Shown piece by piece: positions 31,805 to 40,673 of a DNA stretch of 64,000 nucleotides (position 1 is its first letter; the number at the start of each line of letters is the position of its first letter). The position numbers and the translations under genes were made by a program. The stretch lies in the NCBI RefSeq assembly GCF_024763615.1, contig NC_077223.1:65162627-65226626 (forward strand). The letters are read 5' to 3'. Origin of the DNA: Phlebotomus papatasi. Lineage: Eukaryota > Arthropoda > Insecta > Diptera > Psychodidae. The notes beneath the pieces are model-generated. The model did not search any database. It was not told where the DNA came from and worked only from the letters and a program-made list of their open reading frames with translations.

Positions 31805-32577
31805 GATAATTTCTTTTGCACAGGAAAATTGATTTCAGATTGACCAGAGCCTTGTGGCATCTTCCTTATATAGCTTCGAGTTCGTTTCGGCGAACGTGGT
31901 GTAATTTTTCTGGCCCTCTTTGGTTTAGCAGGTGTTTTCTCAGGCTCATCTTTATTTGTAGGCACACTGTATACATTTCCCTCATTATCCTCAATTGTTA
32001 TACATGCTGGAATGCTAGATCTTTGAGATGGATCTCGCTCATATTTCGACAATTTTTTTAAGAGCTTTTGTTGAGCACTTCTCGGGAGTCCATCAAAATG
32101 TTCATCATCAACAAGATTAGTGGTTTCGAAAATATCCTCTTCTCCTAAATTGATCAGGGAATCTTCTTTTTGAGAAAGTTCATTTTCTTGAACAATATCT
32201 TGAATTTCATCATCAATGAACATATCATCATTTTCAAACGCAGTTGTAGTAGATTTATCCAACGTTGGTGGTCCATTGTATCTTGTTTGGGTACCCACTG
32301 AATATGTTGGTAAAATTTTTCTCTGCTTTTCACGATGCAAATTGATAGATCGAGGAAAATTTTGCTTTTTGCGTTTCAATTCTGATTGCTTTGCAAGAGA
32401 ATGTCTGTATCTGTACCATTTCTCAACATTGTTCATTTTTTTGTTAGAGAGAATTTTATATATCTCACGATCCAGAGATGTCAAATTTTTCTCAAAATTT
32501 ATGAAAGGTTTTAATTCATCAAACAACTCGGGTGTGACTACTACATATCGTTGTAGAGAATTTTTCTTCCTATCCAT
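31786..32577 (-). CDS. Conserved Polinton protein of unknown function, ~263 residues
   Basis: I place the start at MDRKKNSLQRYVVVTPELFD because its ATG shares a base with the TAA of the upstream 130-residue gene (TAATG). An open extension reaches 32697 but has no support. The N-terminal ~90 residues (LTSLDREIYKILSNKKMNNV, EKWYRYRHSLAKQ) are helical and resemble a domain seen in other animal Polintons. The middle is acidic and low in complexity, and the C-terminus is basic (KPKRARKITPRSPKRTRSY). Possibly a packaging or structural DNA-binding protein. No function is claimed. Confidence 0.6.
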   Translation of the reverse strand: MDRKKNSLQRYVVVTPELFDELKPFINFEKNLTSLDREIYKILSNKKMNNVEKWYRYRHSLAKQSELKRKKQNFPRSINLHREKQRKILPTYSVGTQTRYNGPPTLDKSTTTAFENDDMFIDDEIQDIVQENELSQKEDSLINLGEEDIFETTNLVDDEHFDGLPRSAQQKLLKKLSKYERDPSQRSSIPACITIEDNEGNVYSVPTNKDEPEKTPAKPKRARKITPRSPKRTRSYIRKMPQGSGQSEINFPVQKKLSWTPVP

Positions 32578-32969
32578 TATGACCCCAAAAATTTTCCAAT
32601 CGCTCCTGATAATAAAGTTGAAATTAGGATTGGTAAAAATCCTGATCCTCTCTGCACTAGTAATTTCCTCCTGGAGCACTGTGATGTTTTTGAGCATGCA
32701 ATTTTGCGGATCTCATTTTTATACTTTTTCAGAGGTCCAATACGCTTAGGCTGAATTTGAAGATTTCCATTTAAAGTATTTTGTACGATTTCTTGCAAAG
32801 CTTTGATAGTTGATTGGGAACAATTTTGGATAATAGATTTCCTCATTGCTGGAGATGCATCTTTAAGCACATACAAAATATGCTTGTTTTCCTTCAATCT
32901 CTTGAAACAATTCCTGGGATTTACCTTCTTCTTCTGTTTCATTTTTGGATAGATATTCGGGATTAGCAA
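32577..32969 (-). CDS. Conserved small Polinton protein with hydrophobic C-terminus
   Basis: A 130-residue protein with a recognisable Polinton pattern: KHILYVLKDASPAMRKSIIQ, then ALQEIVQNTLNGNL, a basic run PKRIGPLKKYKNEIRKI, and KRKLL-type LVQRGSGFLPILISTLLSGA at the end, a likely membrane-inserting tail. Family function unknown; a virion protein is plausible. It overlaps the end of the ATPase gene by 107 bp, or 80 bp if it starts at MKQKKKV (32942). Its stop and the next start form TAATG. Confidence 0.6.
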   Translation of the reverse strand: MLIPNIYPKMKQKKKVNPRNCFKRLKENKHILYVLKDASPAMRKSIIQNCSQSTIKALQEIVQNTLNGNLQIQPKRIGPLKKYKNEIRKIACSKTSQCSRRKLLVQRGSGFLPILISTLLSGAIGKFLGS

Positions 32970-33579
32970 AACACTCGCAAAAAGATTTATTGAAAATATT
33001 GGATCGATATCTAAAAATATCTGGTGTCTCCTGGTTTAGATCAATCATAAGATAGCCAAAAGGTTGTTCAGTGCACTCCTTATATACGTTCAACAAATGT
33101 CCAGGATTTTCTGGATGCAGTTGACGAGCGAGAGGAAAAAATTGTGATTTATCACGCACATTTTTGAAGATCACAAGATACTTTGCATTAAGAGAAATGG
33201 TTCGCGAGAATCTCGATTGATAGAAAATGTTTTGACAGATAAAAATTATTGAAATATTTCGATGATGTGATTCTTTGATAAACATGTCACATATTCTCTG
33301 CTCATATTTTTTGTCAGTCATCATATCATCAATAATCACCAATTTTGCATTTTTATCATTGGAACCTATTTTATCGGGAATGCCTTGGCAAATTTTAAGA
33401 TTTTGAATTTTCGGCAAATTGCCAACACTCCCTTGTTCAGAGAAACACCAATAAATGTTCTCAAAGTCCGTATCTGTGAAGTCTCTCAAGTTTCTCAAAA
33501 GATCGAGAGCAAAAGTTGTTTTCCCACACCCTGATGGCCCAGCCAGAATTATGGAGAAGGGCACTCGAAATTTAAACAT
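32863..33579 (-). CDS. ATP: Polinton packaging ATPase (A32/FtsK-HerA type)
   Basis: Predicted to pump genomic DNA into the capsid. Walker A is GPSGCGKTT, preceded by the strand FSIILA. Walker B is KLVIIDDMM. The motif ISIIFICQN after it ends in the sensor Gln/Asn typical of A32-like ATPases. I prefer the start MFKFRVPFS (33579), giving 238 residues, because a TATA box (TATAAATAC, 33630-33637) lies ~58 bp upstream with an initiator-like TCATT between. The frame stays open to ATG codons at 33639 and 33732. The 3' end overlaps the next gene. Confidence 0.9.
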   Translation of the reverse strand: MFKFRVPFSIILAGPSGCGKTTFALDLLRNLRDFTDTDFENIYWCFSEQGSVGNLPKIQNLKICQGIPDKIGSNDKNAKLVIIDDMMTDKKYEQRICDMFIKESHHRNISIIFICQNIFYQSRFSRTISLNAKYLVIFKNVRDKSQFFPLARQLHPENPGHLLNVYKECTEQPFGYLMIDLNQETPDIFRYRSNIFNKSFCECFANPEYLSKNETEEEGKSQELFQEIEGKQAYFVCA

Positions 33580-33629
33580 CTTCTTTTCAGGAATGATCAA
33601 ATGACGAAAAATCTGATAGAGACCGGGGT

Positions 33630-33637
33630 ATTTATAC
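33630..33637 (-). promoter_or_regulatory. TATA box for the ATPase gene
   Basis: TATAAATA on minus followed by CCCCGGTC and, ~30 bp on, TCATT. The ATG at 33579 lies ~55 bp downstream. Confidence 0.5.
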
Positions 33638-33763
33638 ATTTTCGCATTAAAGTGAAAACGGAAAATGCAACCACAAAGAGAAAACAACCCCATAGAAAAT
33701 TCCCAAGAAAAGAAGTTGAGTAGATTTTTCAAAATTTTTATTTTTCAAACTGGAAGAGTTAAA

Positions 33764-34155
33764 TCAATTACTCTTCTTTCTTACATCCAAGTTAACAAAG
33801 TTGTAATTTCCCACAACTTCTTTTCCAAGATAGGCCAGTTCCCACATATCCGCTGTTGAAATTTTTGTCAATTCATCTCCGTTCATCCGCTTTGTCCATG
33901 ATTTTGGGAGCCAAATGCTGATATTCTCTTCCAACTCAGCAATGTAGGCGGCTTTCCCAAACTTTGTGTTCACCATCCTTATTCCATGGATATGGTAATA
34001 TCTTCCTTCTGTCAAGCTGCTTGCAGTAATAGCCTTCTGCATTTTAACCTCCTTCCTGGCTTGATTGAACATTTTCTGAAGATCCTGTAATAAAAATAAA
34101 GAGCAATATAAGTTTTGATCATATTTAAATAAATCACTTAATAAATTCTTACCAT
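33764..34155 (-). CDS. Small Polinton protein, possible OB-fold DNA-binding, start codon on its own exon
   Basis: Exon 1 carries only the ATG (34153-34155) followed directly by the donor GTAAGA. The intron is 34152-34085 (68 bp, ending TTATTACAG) and exon 2 starts GAT CTT CAG AAA ATG at 34084. The spliced product begins MDLQKMFNQARKE and is ~107 residues. An unspliced start at 34072 would lose five residues. GRYYHIHGIRMVNTKFGKAA followed by ISIWLPKSWTKRM looks like a short beta barrel seen in several arthropod transposon proteins and could bind single-stranded DNA. The fold call is tentative. A TATATAA box lies 99 bp upstream (34254-34260). Confidence 0.6.
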
Positions 34156-34253
34156 TTTGGTTTGAGATTGATTCTGTAGATGTTAGTAAACGTAAATGTT
34201 GACACTCTGACTTCTGAATGTAGAATAATTAAAATTTTAAACGTTCGATTGCA

Positions 34254-34260
34254 TTATATA
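34254..34260 (-). promoter_or_regulatory. TATA box for the minus-strand 107-residue gene
   Basis: TATATAA on minus, 99 bp before the ATG at 34155. Confidence 0.4.
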
Positions 34261-34309
34261 CTGGCAAGAAGTGCACTGATTAAAAAATTATCCCACGGGA
34301 AAATGAAAT

Positions 34310-34908
34310 ATGATTTTTCATCATAAGAAAATGCAAAATTGTGAAATAAATTCCTGGAAAAAACATCACTCCAGATAAAAAATGAAATTTGACACTTTTC
34401 CTCTTTGTCTGCACTAGAACATGTTTCGAACATGTCTGGATGACGCTATCAAAATGCATTTTTGCGTTCGCAACTTTTCTCGGAAAAAAATTCCATTCCC
34501 ACCTGAAATATGATCCTCTGCACACGTGCAATAAAAATTCTCATAGAAAATGCAAAATTGTGAAATAATTTCCTGGAAAAGCATAATTTGCGAAGAATGA
34601 AATTGGACACTTTTCTTCTGCATGGACTAAGCTTATCGCGAAGACACTGTTGAATTTTCGCGATCGCGACTTTTTCTTGGAAACAGTAAATTCCATTCGC
34701 ACCTGAAATATGATCCTTTGCACACGTGCAATAAAAAGTCTCAGAGAAAAATGTAAAATTGTGAAATATTTTCTTGGAAAAGCATCATTTTGCGGGGAAT
34801 GAAATCGGACACTTTTCCTCTGCATGGACTAAGCGTTGAAGACACAACTGAATTTTCGCGATCGCGACTTTTTTCTTGGAAAAAGAAATTCTACACCCCC
34901 CCCCCCCC
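34310..34908. repeat. Three ~200-219 bp tandem repeats between divergent Polinton units
   Basis: Three direct copies, with the ATG(C/T)AAAATTGTGAAATA block starting at 34331, 34550 and 34751. Each has a block ending GACACTTTTCCTCTGCATGG, then a dyad (TTGCGTTCGCAA in copy 1; TCGCGATCGCGA in copies 2 and 3), then CTTGGAAA. The palindrome GCACACGTGC (an E-box core) occurs in copies 1 and 2. The array ends in a run of C at 34897-34908. It separates minus-strand genes from POLB, so a bidirectional enhancer or a replication/packaging site is likely. Open frames crossing it are repeat artefacts. Confidence 0.75.
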
Positions 34909-34993
34909 CGTGCAATTGAAATTAGAGATTTTTGTCTAGACAAAGTTTGTCCATTCTGTGGGAAAATGCATTTTCCCGATTGAGAAATGGGAG

Positions 34994-35000
34994 TATAAAA
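34994..35000 (+). promoter_or_regulatory. TATA box for POLB
   Basis: TATAAAA followed ~30 bp later by TCACAGT (35024-35030), an initiator-like site. The ATG is at 35098. Confidence 0.6.
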
Positions 35001-35097
35001 ACCCATCGCAGAATGCAATTTTGTCACAGTCGTTGCAATTTTAGTGATTACACTATCTCGTGCTCTACAAGTGAAGAAGTTAAGTTTTGGTGAAAAA

Positions 35098-38000
35098 ATG
35101 AGTGGCAGCAATTTCGAAATGTCGATGGAGATTCCTGCCGAGGAGGAGAAATTCGTGAAGTTTCTTCAGAAAGTTAAATCATTCAACAAACGTTTTAACT
35201 CTACGCAACTTGAATTGAGCTTTGAGCTGAGATGTCCTGCTAGGAACACCTGTAGAGATTGGCTAAACAAGGCTTTCAACGAAGTTATTGGAGCAATTCA
35301 ACAGGAGGGAGATCAGCATGATAAAGTTATCCTCGAGATATTTCTTGAGGATAACTCGATCAACAAGCCAATATTTTTGGGGATTCGCCCTCTTGTCTCT
35401 TTAACAACTGATGCCATATTTTCCGCTCTGGAGAAAGTGCATCAAAGCACAATAGCTTTCAGTACAGCTGATGTCTTAGGTGTTAAAGTTTATCTACTTC
35501 ATCAAATGGAAGGTGAGTAATCTTTTGATTATCTTTTTTGTCATATCCGTGTAAATAACCACTTAAATTGTCAGAAAAGCAATTTAATTTTTATAATTTT
35601 TCGACAGGTCGGGGAAAACGTCATAATCCAGTAAGGATGACTCTGTCGGAGATGAAGAAATATAAGCAGAAAAGCATAATAGATATCTCCGGGCCATCTA
35701 ATTGCTTACCAACCTCAATTTTTGTTGGTAAGTGTCTATTAATAAATAATCAGGAGGAACGTAAAAAGAAATTACACAGTATTAGACGCTACCCTATCGC
35801 CCTCAAAAAAGAAGTACAAAAATTAATTAAAAATGTTGGGGGGGCTGTTAGTGAAGAGGGTTCATACGGGCTTGATTTTGTCAATAGATTTGACAAAAAA
35901 TTTGGAAATCAGTTTAGAATTAATATTTATGATGATGCGCGAAATTTTGAAAGTATAGCGTACAAATCGCGGAGGACCAAGGACAATCAGAACAATGTAA
36001 TAAATTTATTCTATGATAAAGCAGAAAAGCATTATTTTTGCATTAAATCTGTTAAAGGGTTTTTTGGCTTCAATTATCAATGCTGTATTTGTGATACTAT
36101 ATACAATAAGAGTCATATTTGCCCAGAAACATGCAAATACTGCACAAATACCCCACCATGCCCCTCTGTAAAAGATATGATCCCATGTATTTCATGCAAT
36201 CGATCTTTCAGGGGTATTCATTGCCTTCAACAACATATTAACAATGGTGTATGTAATCGTATGAAAATGTGCGATCAATGCTTTATCATGTATGATCCCT
36301 CCGCCCCTCACGACTGCGATTCACGTTCTTGTGATATCTGTTATAAAGTTTGCACACTCCCCCACTATTGCTATATGCAAGGGTATAAGAAAAAAGCTTC
36401 CAGAGAATATACTCTGATTTTCTACGATTTTGAATCAGAGTTTGTAGATATAGGAAATGGATTTTCAAAACATGTTCCAAATCTCTGTATATCATACACA
36501 GTATGTCATCTGTGTAGTAATTCTTTAGATTCTAATTGTCCTAATTGCAGCCCCGTGGAACATGTTTTTGAGAGCGATAGCAACAGGTCAGCGGTAGCAA
36601 AATTTGTAGATTATGTACTTACCTTTAGACCTATGCCCACTATTGCTATCGCTCACAATGCTAAAGGCTACGATGCACAGTTCATACTCGAAGAATTGTG
36701 TCAGAGGGAAGAGAAGATAGAACCCGTTTTACAAGGTTGTAAAATACTGTTTGCAAAAGTTAAGGGAGTCACATTTCTTGATTCTCTTTCCTTTATTCCC
36801 TTCCCCCTGTCACAATTCTCAAAGAGTTTTGGACTTCCCGAATGCGATAAGGGATATTATCCCTATAAATTCAATACCACGGAAAACCGCTCTTATATTG
36901 GAAGTTATCCCCCAATTGATATGTACCCAATTGAATCCATGTCCTCCCAGCAATATGCCGAATTTTTAGAATGGTATGAGCAAGTCAAAGAACTCCCCTT
37001 TGACAACCGCAAAGAACTCATCCATTACTGCCGCCAAGATGTCAAAATTCTAGTGAAAGGATGCCTCAACTTTATGCATTCCTTCATTGAAACTACATCC
37101 TTGAATCCCTTCTTGCAGGCTATCACCATAGCTGACGCTGTGATGAAAGCCTACAGGAAAAAATACCTTACTCCCAACACCCTTGCCATTACCCCCAAAA
37201 ACAATTATAATTCCAATTTCCTTCAAATGCAGAGCAAAATTTCTCTGAAATGGCTCGTGTATATGAAGGAAACTTCCCATCCCAACATAAAGTATGAGGT
37301 CAAAATTCGCGGATCTCGATATATTGCTGATGGATATGATGAGGCTTCTAACACTGTGTATAGTTTTGAGGGTTGTTTCTTCCATGGGCATACATGCTTT
37401 TTAAATAGAGGGCATGCATTCTCAAAGAAGCCCAATGACAACATGCAGAGTCGTTATGAAAGCACTCTAAAACGATTGGATCACATTCGTCAATTGGGGT
37501 TTAATCTTGTTTCAATTTGGGAGTGTGAATTCCGTCGGATGTTGGATGCAGACCCTGTGCTTGCGGAGAGATTGAACAATCACCCTGAAGTCGTAGACTC
37601 AGGGTTTGATTTGCGATCAGCGGTTTACGGGGGCCGAACCGAGGTTTTTCGCACATATTACAAATGTCGTCCCGGAGATAAAATTTATTATTATGACTTC
37701 ACGTCTCTTTACCCGTGGGCGAACAAATATTCGAAGTACTTTGTCGGGCACCCAACAATTATCAAAGACATCCCAAGTCAGGAGGATGTATTGAAGCATG
37801 ACGGTGTGGTGAAATGCACTATTCTCCCACCAAAAGGTCTTTACATCCCCTGTCTTCCCTTTAGGTGCAATAACCGACTCTTCTTTCCTCTTTGTCGAAA
37901 GTGTGCGGAAGATCTCAATACTGATCGATGTCTCCATTCAGACGATGAGAGATCCCTCACAGGAATATGGTCCATTGATGAAGTCCGTCTCGCTGTAGAT

Positions 38001-38981
38001 CATGGCTACGTCATCACGAAATGCTTTGAAGTCTGGTCATACAGAACTTCACAATACAATCGCGAGACAGGCGAACGTGGGCTTTTTGCTGATTACGTCG
38101 ATAATTTTCTCAAAATTAAGCAGGAAGCTAGTGGATGGCCCTCGGGAGTTGAATCCGAATCCGATAAAGACAATTATATCCAAGAATTCTTTGAAAATGA
38201 AGGAATACATCTTGATAAAGAAAATATTCGCGTTAATAAAGGTATGCGTTCACTTGCAAAAATAATGTTGAACAGTTTGTGGGGCAGATTCATAATGCGG
38301 GAGAATTTCACGAAAACTACAATTTGCAATTCTCCTGAGGAATTGAATGAACTTCTTTCATCAGAAGCTATTGAAATTGTACAATTCCACCCCGCAAGCG
38401 ACAACCAATTTATTGTTTCATGGAAGCACATTCATGATTCTGAGCCTCCATCGAAATATGTAAATATGGGTGTCGGAATCTGCACCACAACTAATGCAAG
38501 GATCAAGCTGTATTCTATCTTATCCAAGATAGGACATAATATCTTTTATTGTGACACGGATTCAGTCATCTACGTAGTACCTGCAGGGGAAGAGAATCCT
38601 CTTTCCACTGGTAAATTTTTGGGAGAATTAACCGATGAATTGGCTGATTTCGGTGAGGGAGCCTTCATCGAAGAATTCGTAAGCACAGGGCCAAAAGCCT
38701 ATGGCTTGAAAATCTACTCCCCGTCTACAAACTCTTACTCTTACAAAGTAGTGTGCAAGGGGATATCACAAAACAGGGAGGTTGCAAAAGATGTAAATTT
38801 TGACAGTTTAAAATCCTTGGTCCTCTGCGACGACAAAGAAATTAAAGTAACTTATCCCAGCAAAATTCAACGTCAGAAACATTTTAAAATCATATCTGGA
38901 CCCTCTTCAAAAACAGCCCAATTTACTTTAATAAAGCGTCGTTGCATTGAAAATAATGATACACTACCATTTGGATTTTAG
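35098..38981 (+). CDS. POLB: Protein-primed family B DNA polymerase of the Polinton (2 exons)
   Basis: Replicates the element. Exons 35098-35512 and 35575-38981; the 62 bp intron runs GTGAGTAA to TTGTCAG and splits a Glu codon. The spliced product is 1,273 residues. Exon 1 supplies the N-terminal domain with PIFLGIRPLVSLTTDAIFSA, common in Polinton/adintovirus polymerases. A Cys/His-rich region (~305-400) has CCICDTIYNKSHIC-type fingers. 3'-5' exonuclease: FYDFESEF (~421), HNAKGYDAQF (~499), YCRQDVKIL (~623). Polymerase: motif A YYYDFTSLYP (~844), motif B KIMLNSLWG (~1034), motif C YCDTDS (~1131), then TGPKAYGLKI. TPR-type insertions lie between A and B. All catalytic aspartates are present. 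It is the only plus-strand gene of the element. Confidence 0.95.
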
Positions 38982-39091
38982 TTTTATATATGGAATAAGA
39001 TTTTATTTGTAATTTTTGTAAATAGATTATATAGGTTGAATAATTATTTTATATATCAGTAGAATAGGGTATATACTTTTAAATTTTGTTT

Positions 39092-39097
39092 AATAAA
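39092..39097 (+). terminator. Poly(A) signal after POLB
   Basis: AATAAA 111 bp beyond the POLB stop, in the 254 bp convergent gap before the minus-strand gene ending at 39236. Confidence 0.55.
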
Positions 39098-39214
39098 TGT
39101 TTTTATATTGAAAATAAATATCTTTCAATGTCCACTGAATTGCAACGTTGATGTTTTTCCACTTTGAGTAGTTTACGATGTGAGGAAAAGACAGCAAGTA
39201 TAAGAATATTTTTC

Positions 39215-39220
39215 TTTATT
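39215..39220 (-). terminator. Poly(A) signal after the 274-residue gene
   Basis: AATAAA on minus, 16 bp beyond the stop at 39236, converging on POLB. Confidence 0.5.
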
Positions 39221-39235
39221 TTTAAAATCATAAAA

Positions 39236-40060
39236 TTACATTTTATCCTTATCCAAATTTGTGGATGAATAAATTTTTTCAATATAGAAACTTATTTCGG
39301 TAAATAATCTGAAGTAATTTATCGGTGAACGATGTTCTACAGGAGGTGAAAATGAAGTAGCTTCGAGTTTATTTACTCCTGCTATTTTACATGTTTGTAT
39401 ATAATTCTCAAAATATTGTTTAATATAATTCTGAATTGAATGATTGTAAATCAGAGTAACATTTATGAAATATTTTAAATTCATGAGACAATCAAATTCT
39501 TTTTCGTTTAAGAGAATTGTATTTCCATTTTGAGACAGCATTATTGGCTTCATATTTTCAACTTGAATGAAATTAAATTCCAAATTTTCAAATCTTGAAT
39601 TTATATATCCAGCGTGCATGAAGTCTGTTTCTCCATTCTTTAGGATTTCTCTGATATTCGCCTCGCTGGAACACAGCATATTCCAAGACTTTTGGGTAAA
39701 ATAAATACTGTCAGATCCAAGCCAATAGTTTGTTGCAGAAATTTTCACAATCGGTGTAAATTCATGTGTCCAAAATCCAACAGTGACAAAAGTAGTGTTC
39801 AAATCATTTAGAAAGTACGTGTATCCATTTAGAATTGTCATCTCAGTCAGTACTTTAGGTTCTTTTTCCATAAATGGTCCAATGTCCATGGAAGCTGGCT
39901 CTATAGTTGAATTCTGATTTGAAGTTCCTTCTTCTACATGTCCACATTTTTTATTTGGAGAATGTTTCGGTGGAATCTTTTTTTCATTTTGCTTTTTAGC
40001 AACTTTTTTATTCATTTTCTTCTCCACAATTTTTCCCATCTTGGATTGTGTATTACCCAT
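39236..40060 (-). CDS. Unrecognised Polinton protein with a predicted N-myristoylation signal
   Basis: A 274-residue protein starting MGNTQSKMGK, which fits the N-myristoylation consensus (Gly2, Ser6) and is followed by a strongly basic patch (KKMNKKVAKKQNEKK), the usual recipe for membrane anchoring. After a disordered linker come two similar blocks: VKISATNYWLGSDSIYFTQK with a W..L helix, and MKPIMLSQNGNTILLNEKEF with a C..L helix. The strand-helix layout is a little like PC4-type ssDNA-binding folds, but this is weak. I do not recognise the family. A TATA-like TATATCAATAAA lies upstream inside the protease gene. The frame is intact. Confidence 0.55.
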   Translation of the reverse strand: MGNTQSKMGKIVEKKMNKKVAKKQNEKKIPPKHSPNKKCGHVEEGTSNQNSTIEPASMDIGPFMEKEPKVLTEMTILNGYTYFLNDLNTTFVTVGFWTHEFTPIVKISATNYWLGSDSIYFTQKSWNMLCSSEANIREILKNGETDFMHAGYINSRFENLEFNFIQVENMKPIMLSQNGNTILLNEKEFDCLMNLKYFINVTLIYNHSIQNYIKQYFENYIQTCKIAGVNKLEATSFSPPVEHRSPINYFRLFTEISFYIEKIYSSTNLDKDKM

Positions 40061-40111
40061 TACTTCACTCTTTGAATTCTAGTGACAAACTGACAAAAGT
40101 CCTTATTTGAT

Positions 40112-40117
40112 TTTATT
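40112..40117 (-). terminator. Poly(A) signal overlapping the protease stop
   Basis: AATAAA on minus includes the TAA stop of the protease gene (40113-40115). Confidence 0.5.
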
Positions 40118-40571
40118 GATATACGTTTTCAAAGAGTTTTCGTATTTTCCGATCATTTGCATATGTATTTGTGTCAAATATTCGGAGAAATTCGGCCATA
40201 GAATTTCCTTTAGATCGAAAATACGCATACATACAACAATATTGTCCACACACTGATGAAAATTCAGCCTGAAGCTGTTTTTTATTATAAATAACTATTC
40301 TGTGATGAACATGTTGTTTAATAAATCTAGTCAAATATTTATTTCTTAGAAAACGGCCATATGAATCAAAAATTTCAATTGCATTATTATCTGAAGGAAG
40401 ATAAATTGCAATCCAATGTTTACCGGGATGATGAGAAGGGGCCGTGTTGACGATTATTATAGAAGGAAATTTAACATATTTGGGAAGTCTGTCTATAGGG
40501 TAAACTCCACCAAAAAATTTTCTTGTATGGATGTTACCAAGCAATTTAGCCCTAATTTGGAGAGTATTCAT
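40113..40571 (-). CDS. PRO: Adenain-like cysteine protease (capsid maturation)
   Basis: A 152-residue Ulp1/adenain-type protease. The catalytic set is readable in order: His52 in GKHWIAIY, Asp69 in EIFDSYG, Gln101 in KQLQAEF (oxyanion hole) and Cys108 in SSVCGQYCCMYAY. The seven-residue Gln-Cys spacing and the CG.YCC pattern match adenovirus protease. In Polintons it is expected to process virion proteins. The gene has its own TATA box (40604-40612, TATAAATAG) only ~35 bp before the ATG, and its stop codon overlaps a poly(A) signal. It sits next to the right terminal repeat. The frame is intact. Confidence 0.93.
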   Translation of the reverse strand: MNTLQIRAKLLGNIHTRKFFGGVYPIDRLPKYVKFPSIIIVNTAPSHHPGKHWIAIYLPSDNNAIEIFDSYGRFLRNKYLTRFIKQHVHHRIVIYNKKQLQAEFSSVCGQYCCMYAYFRSKGNSMAEFLRIFDTNTYANDRKIRKLFENVYQ

Positions 40572-40603
40572 GGTTAAATAACTTATTTCATTATCAATAT
40601 CGC

Positions 40604-40612
40604 CTATTTATA
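40604..40612 (-). promoter_or_regulatory. TATA box for the protease gene
   Basis: TATAAATAG on minus, 33 bp before the ATG at 40571, which leaves a leader of only a few bases if initiation is ~30 bp downstream. Confidence 0.5.
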
Positions 40613-40673
40613 CTTATTGTGAAATTCACCAAATAAGATTTTCAAAATATTGTGAAATTCCACTCATCAGTCA

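Noticed and set aside
31786..32697. Longer start (32697) for the ~263-residue Polinton gene
   Set aside because: The extra 40 residues overlap the upstream gene in another frame, while the ATG at 32577 forms a TAATG junction and gives the conserved N-terminus.
34280..35111. Four minus-strand frames upstream of POLB
   Set aside because: They are mutually similar because of the ~200 bp tandem repeats and have no conserved domain.
39236..40060. PC4-like or other named function for the myristoylated protein
   Set aside because: The resemblance is limited to a strand-helix pattern; no diagnostic residues were found.
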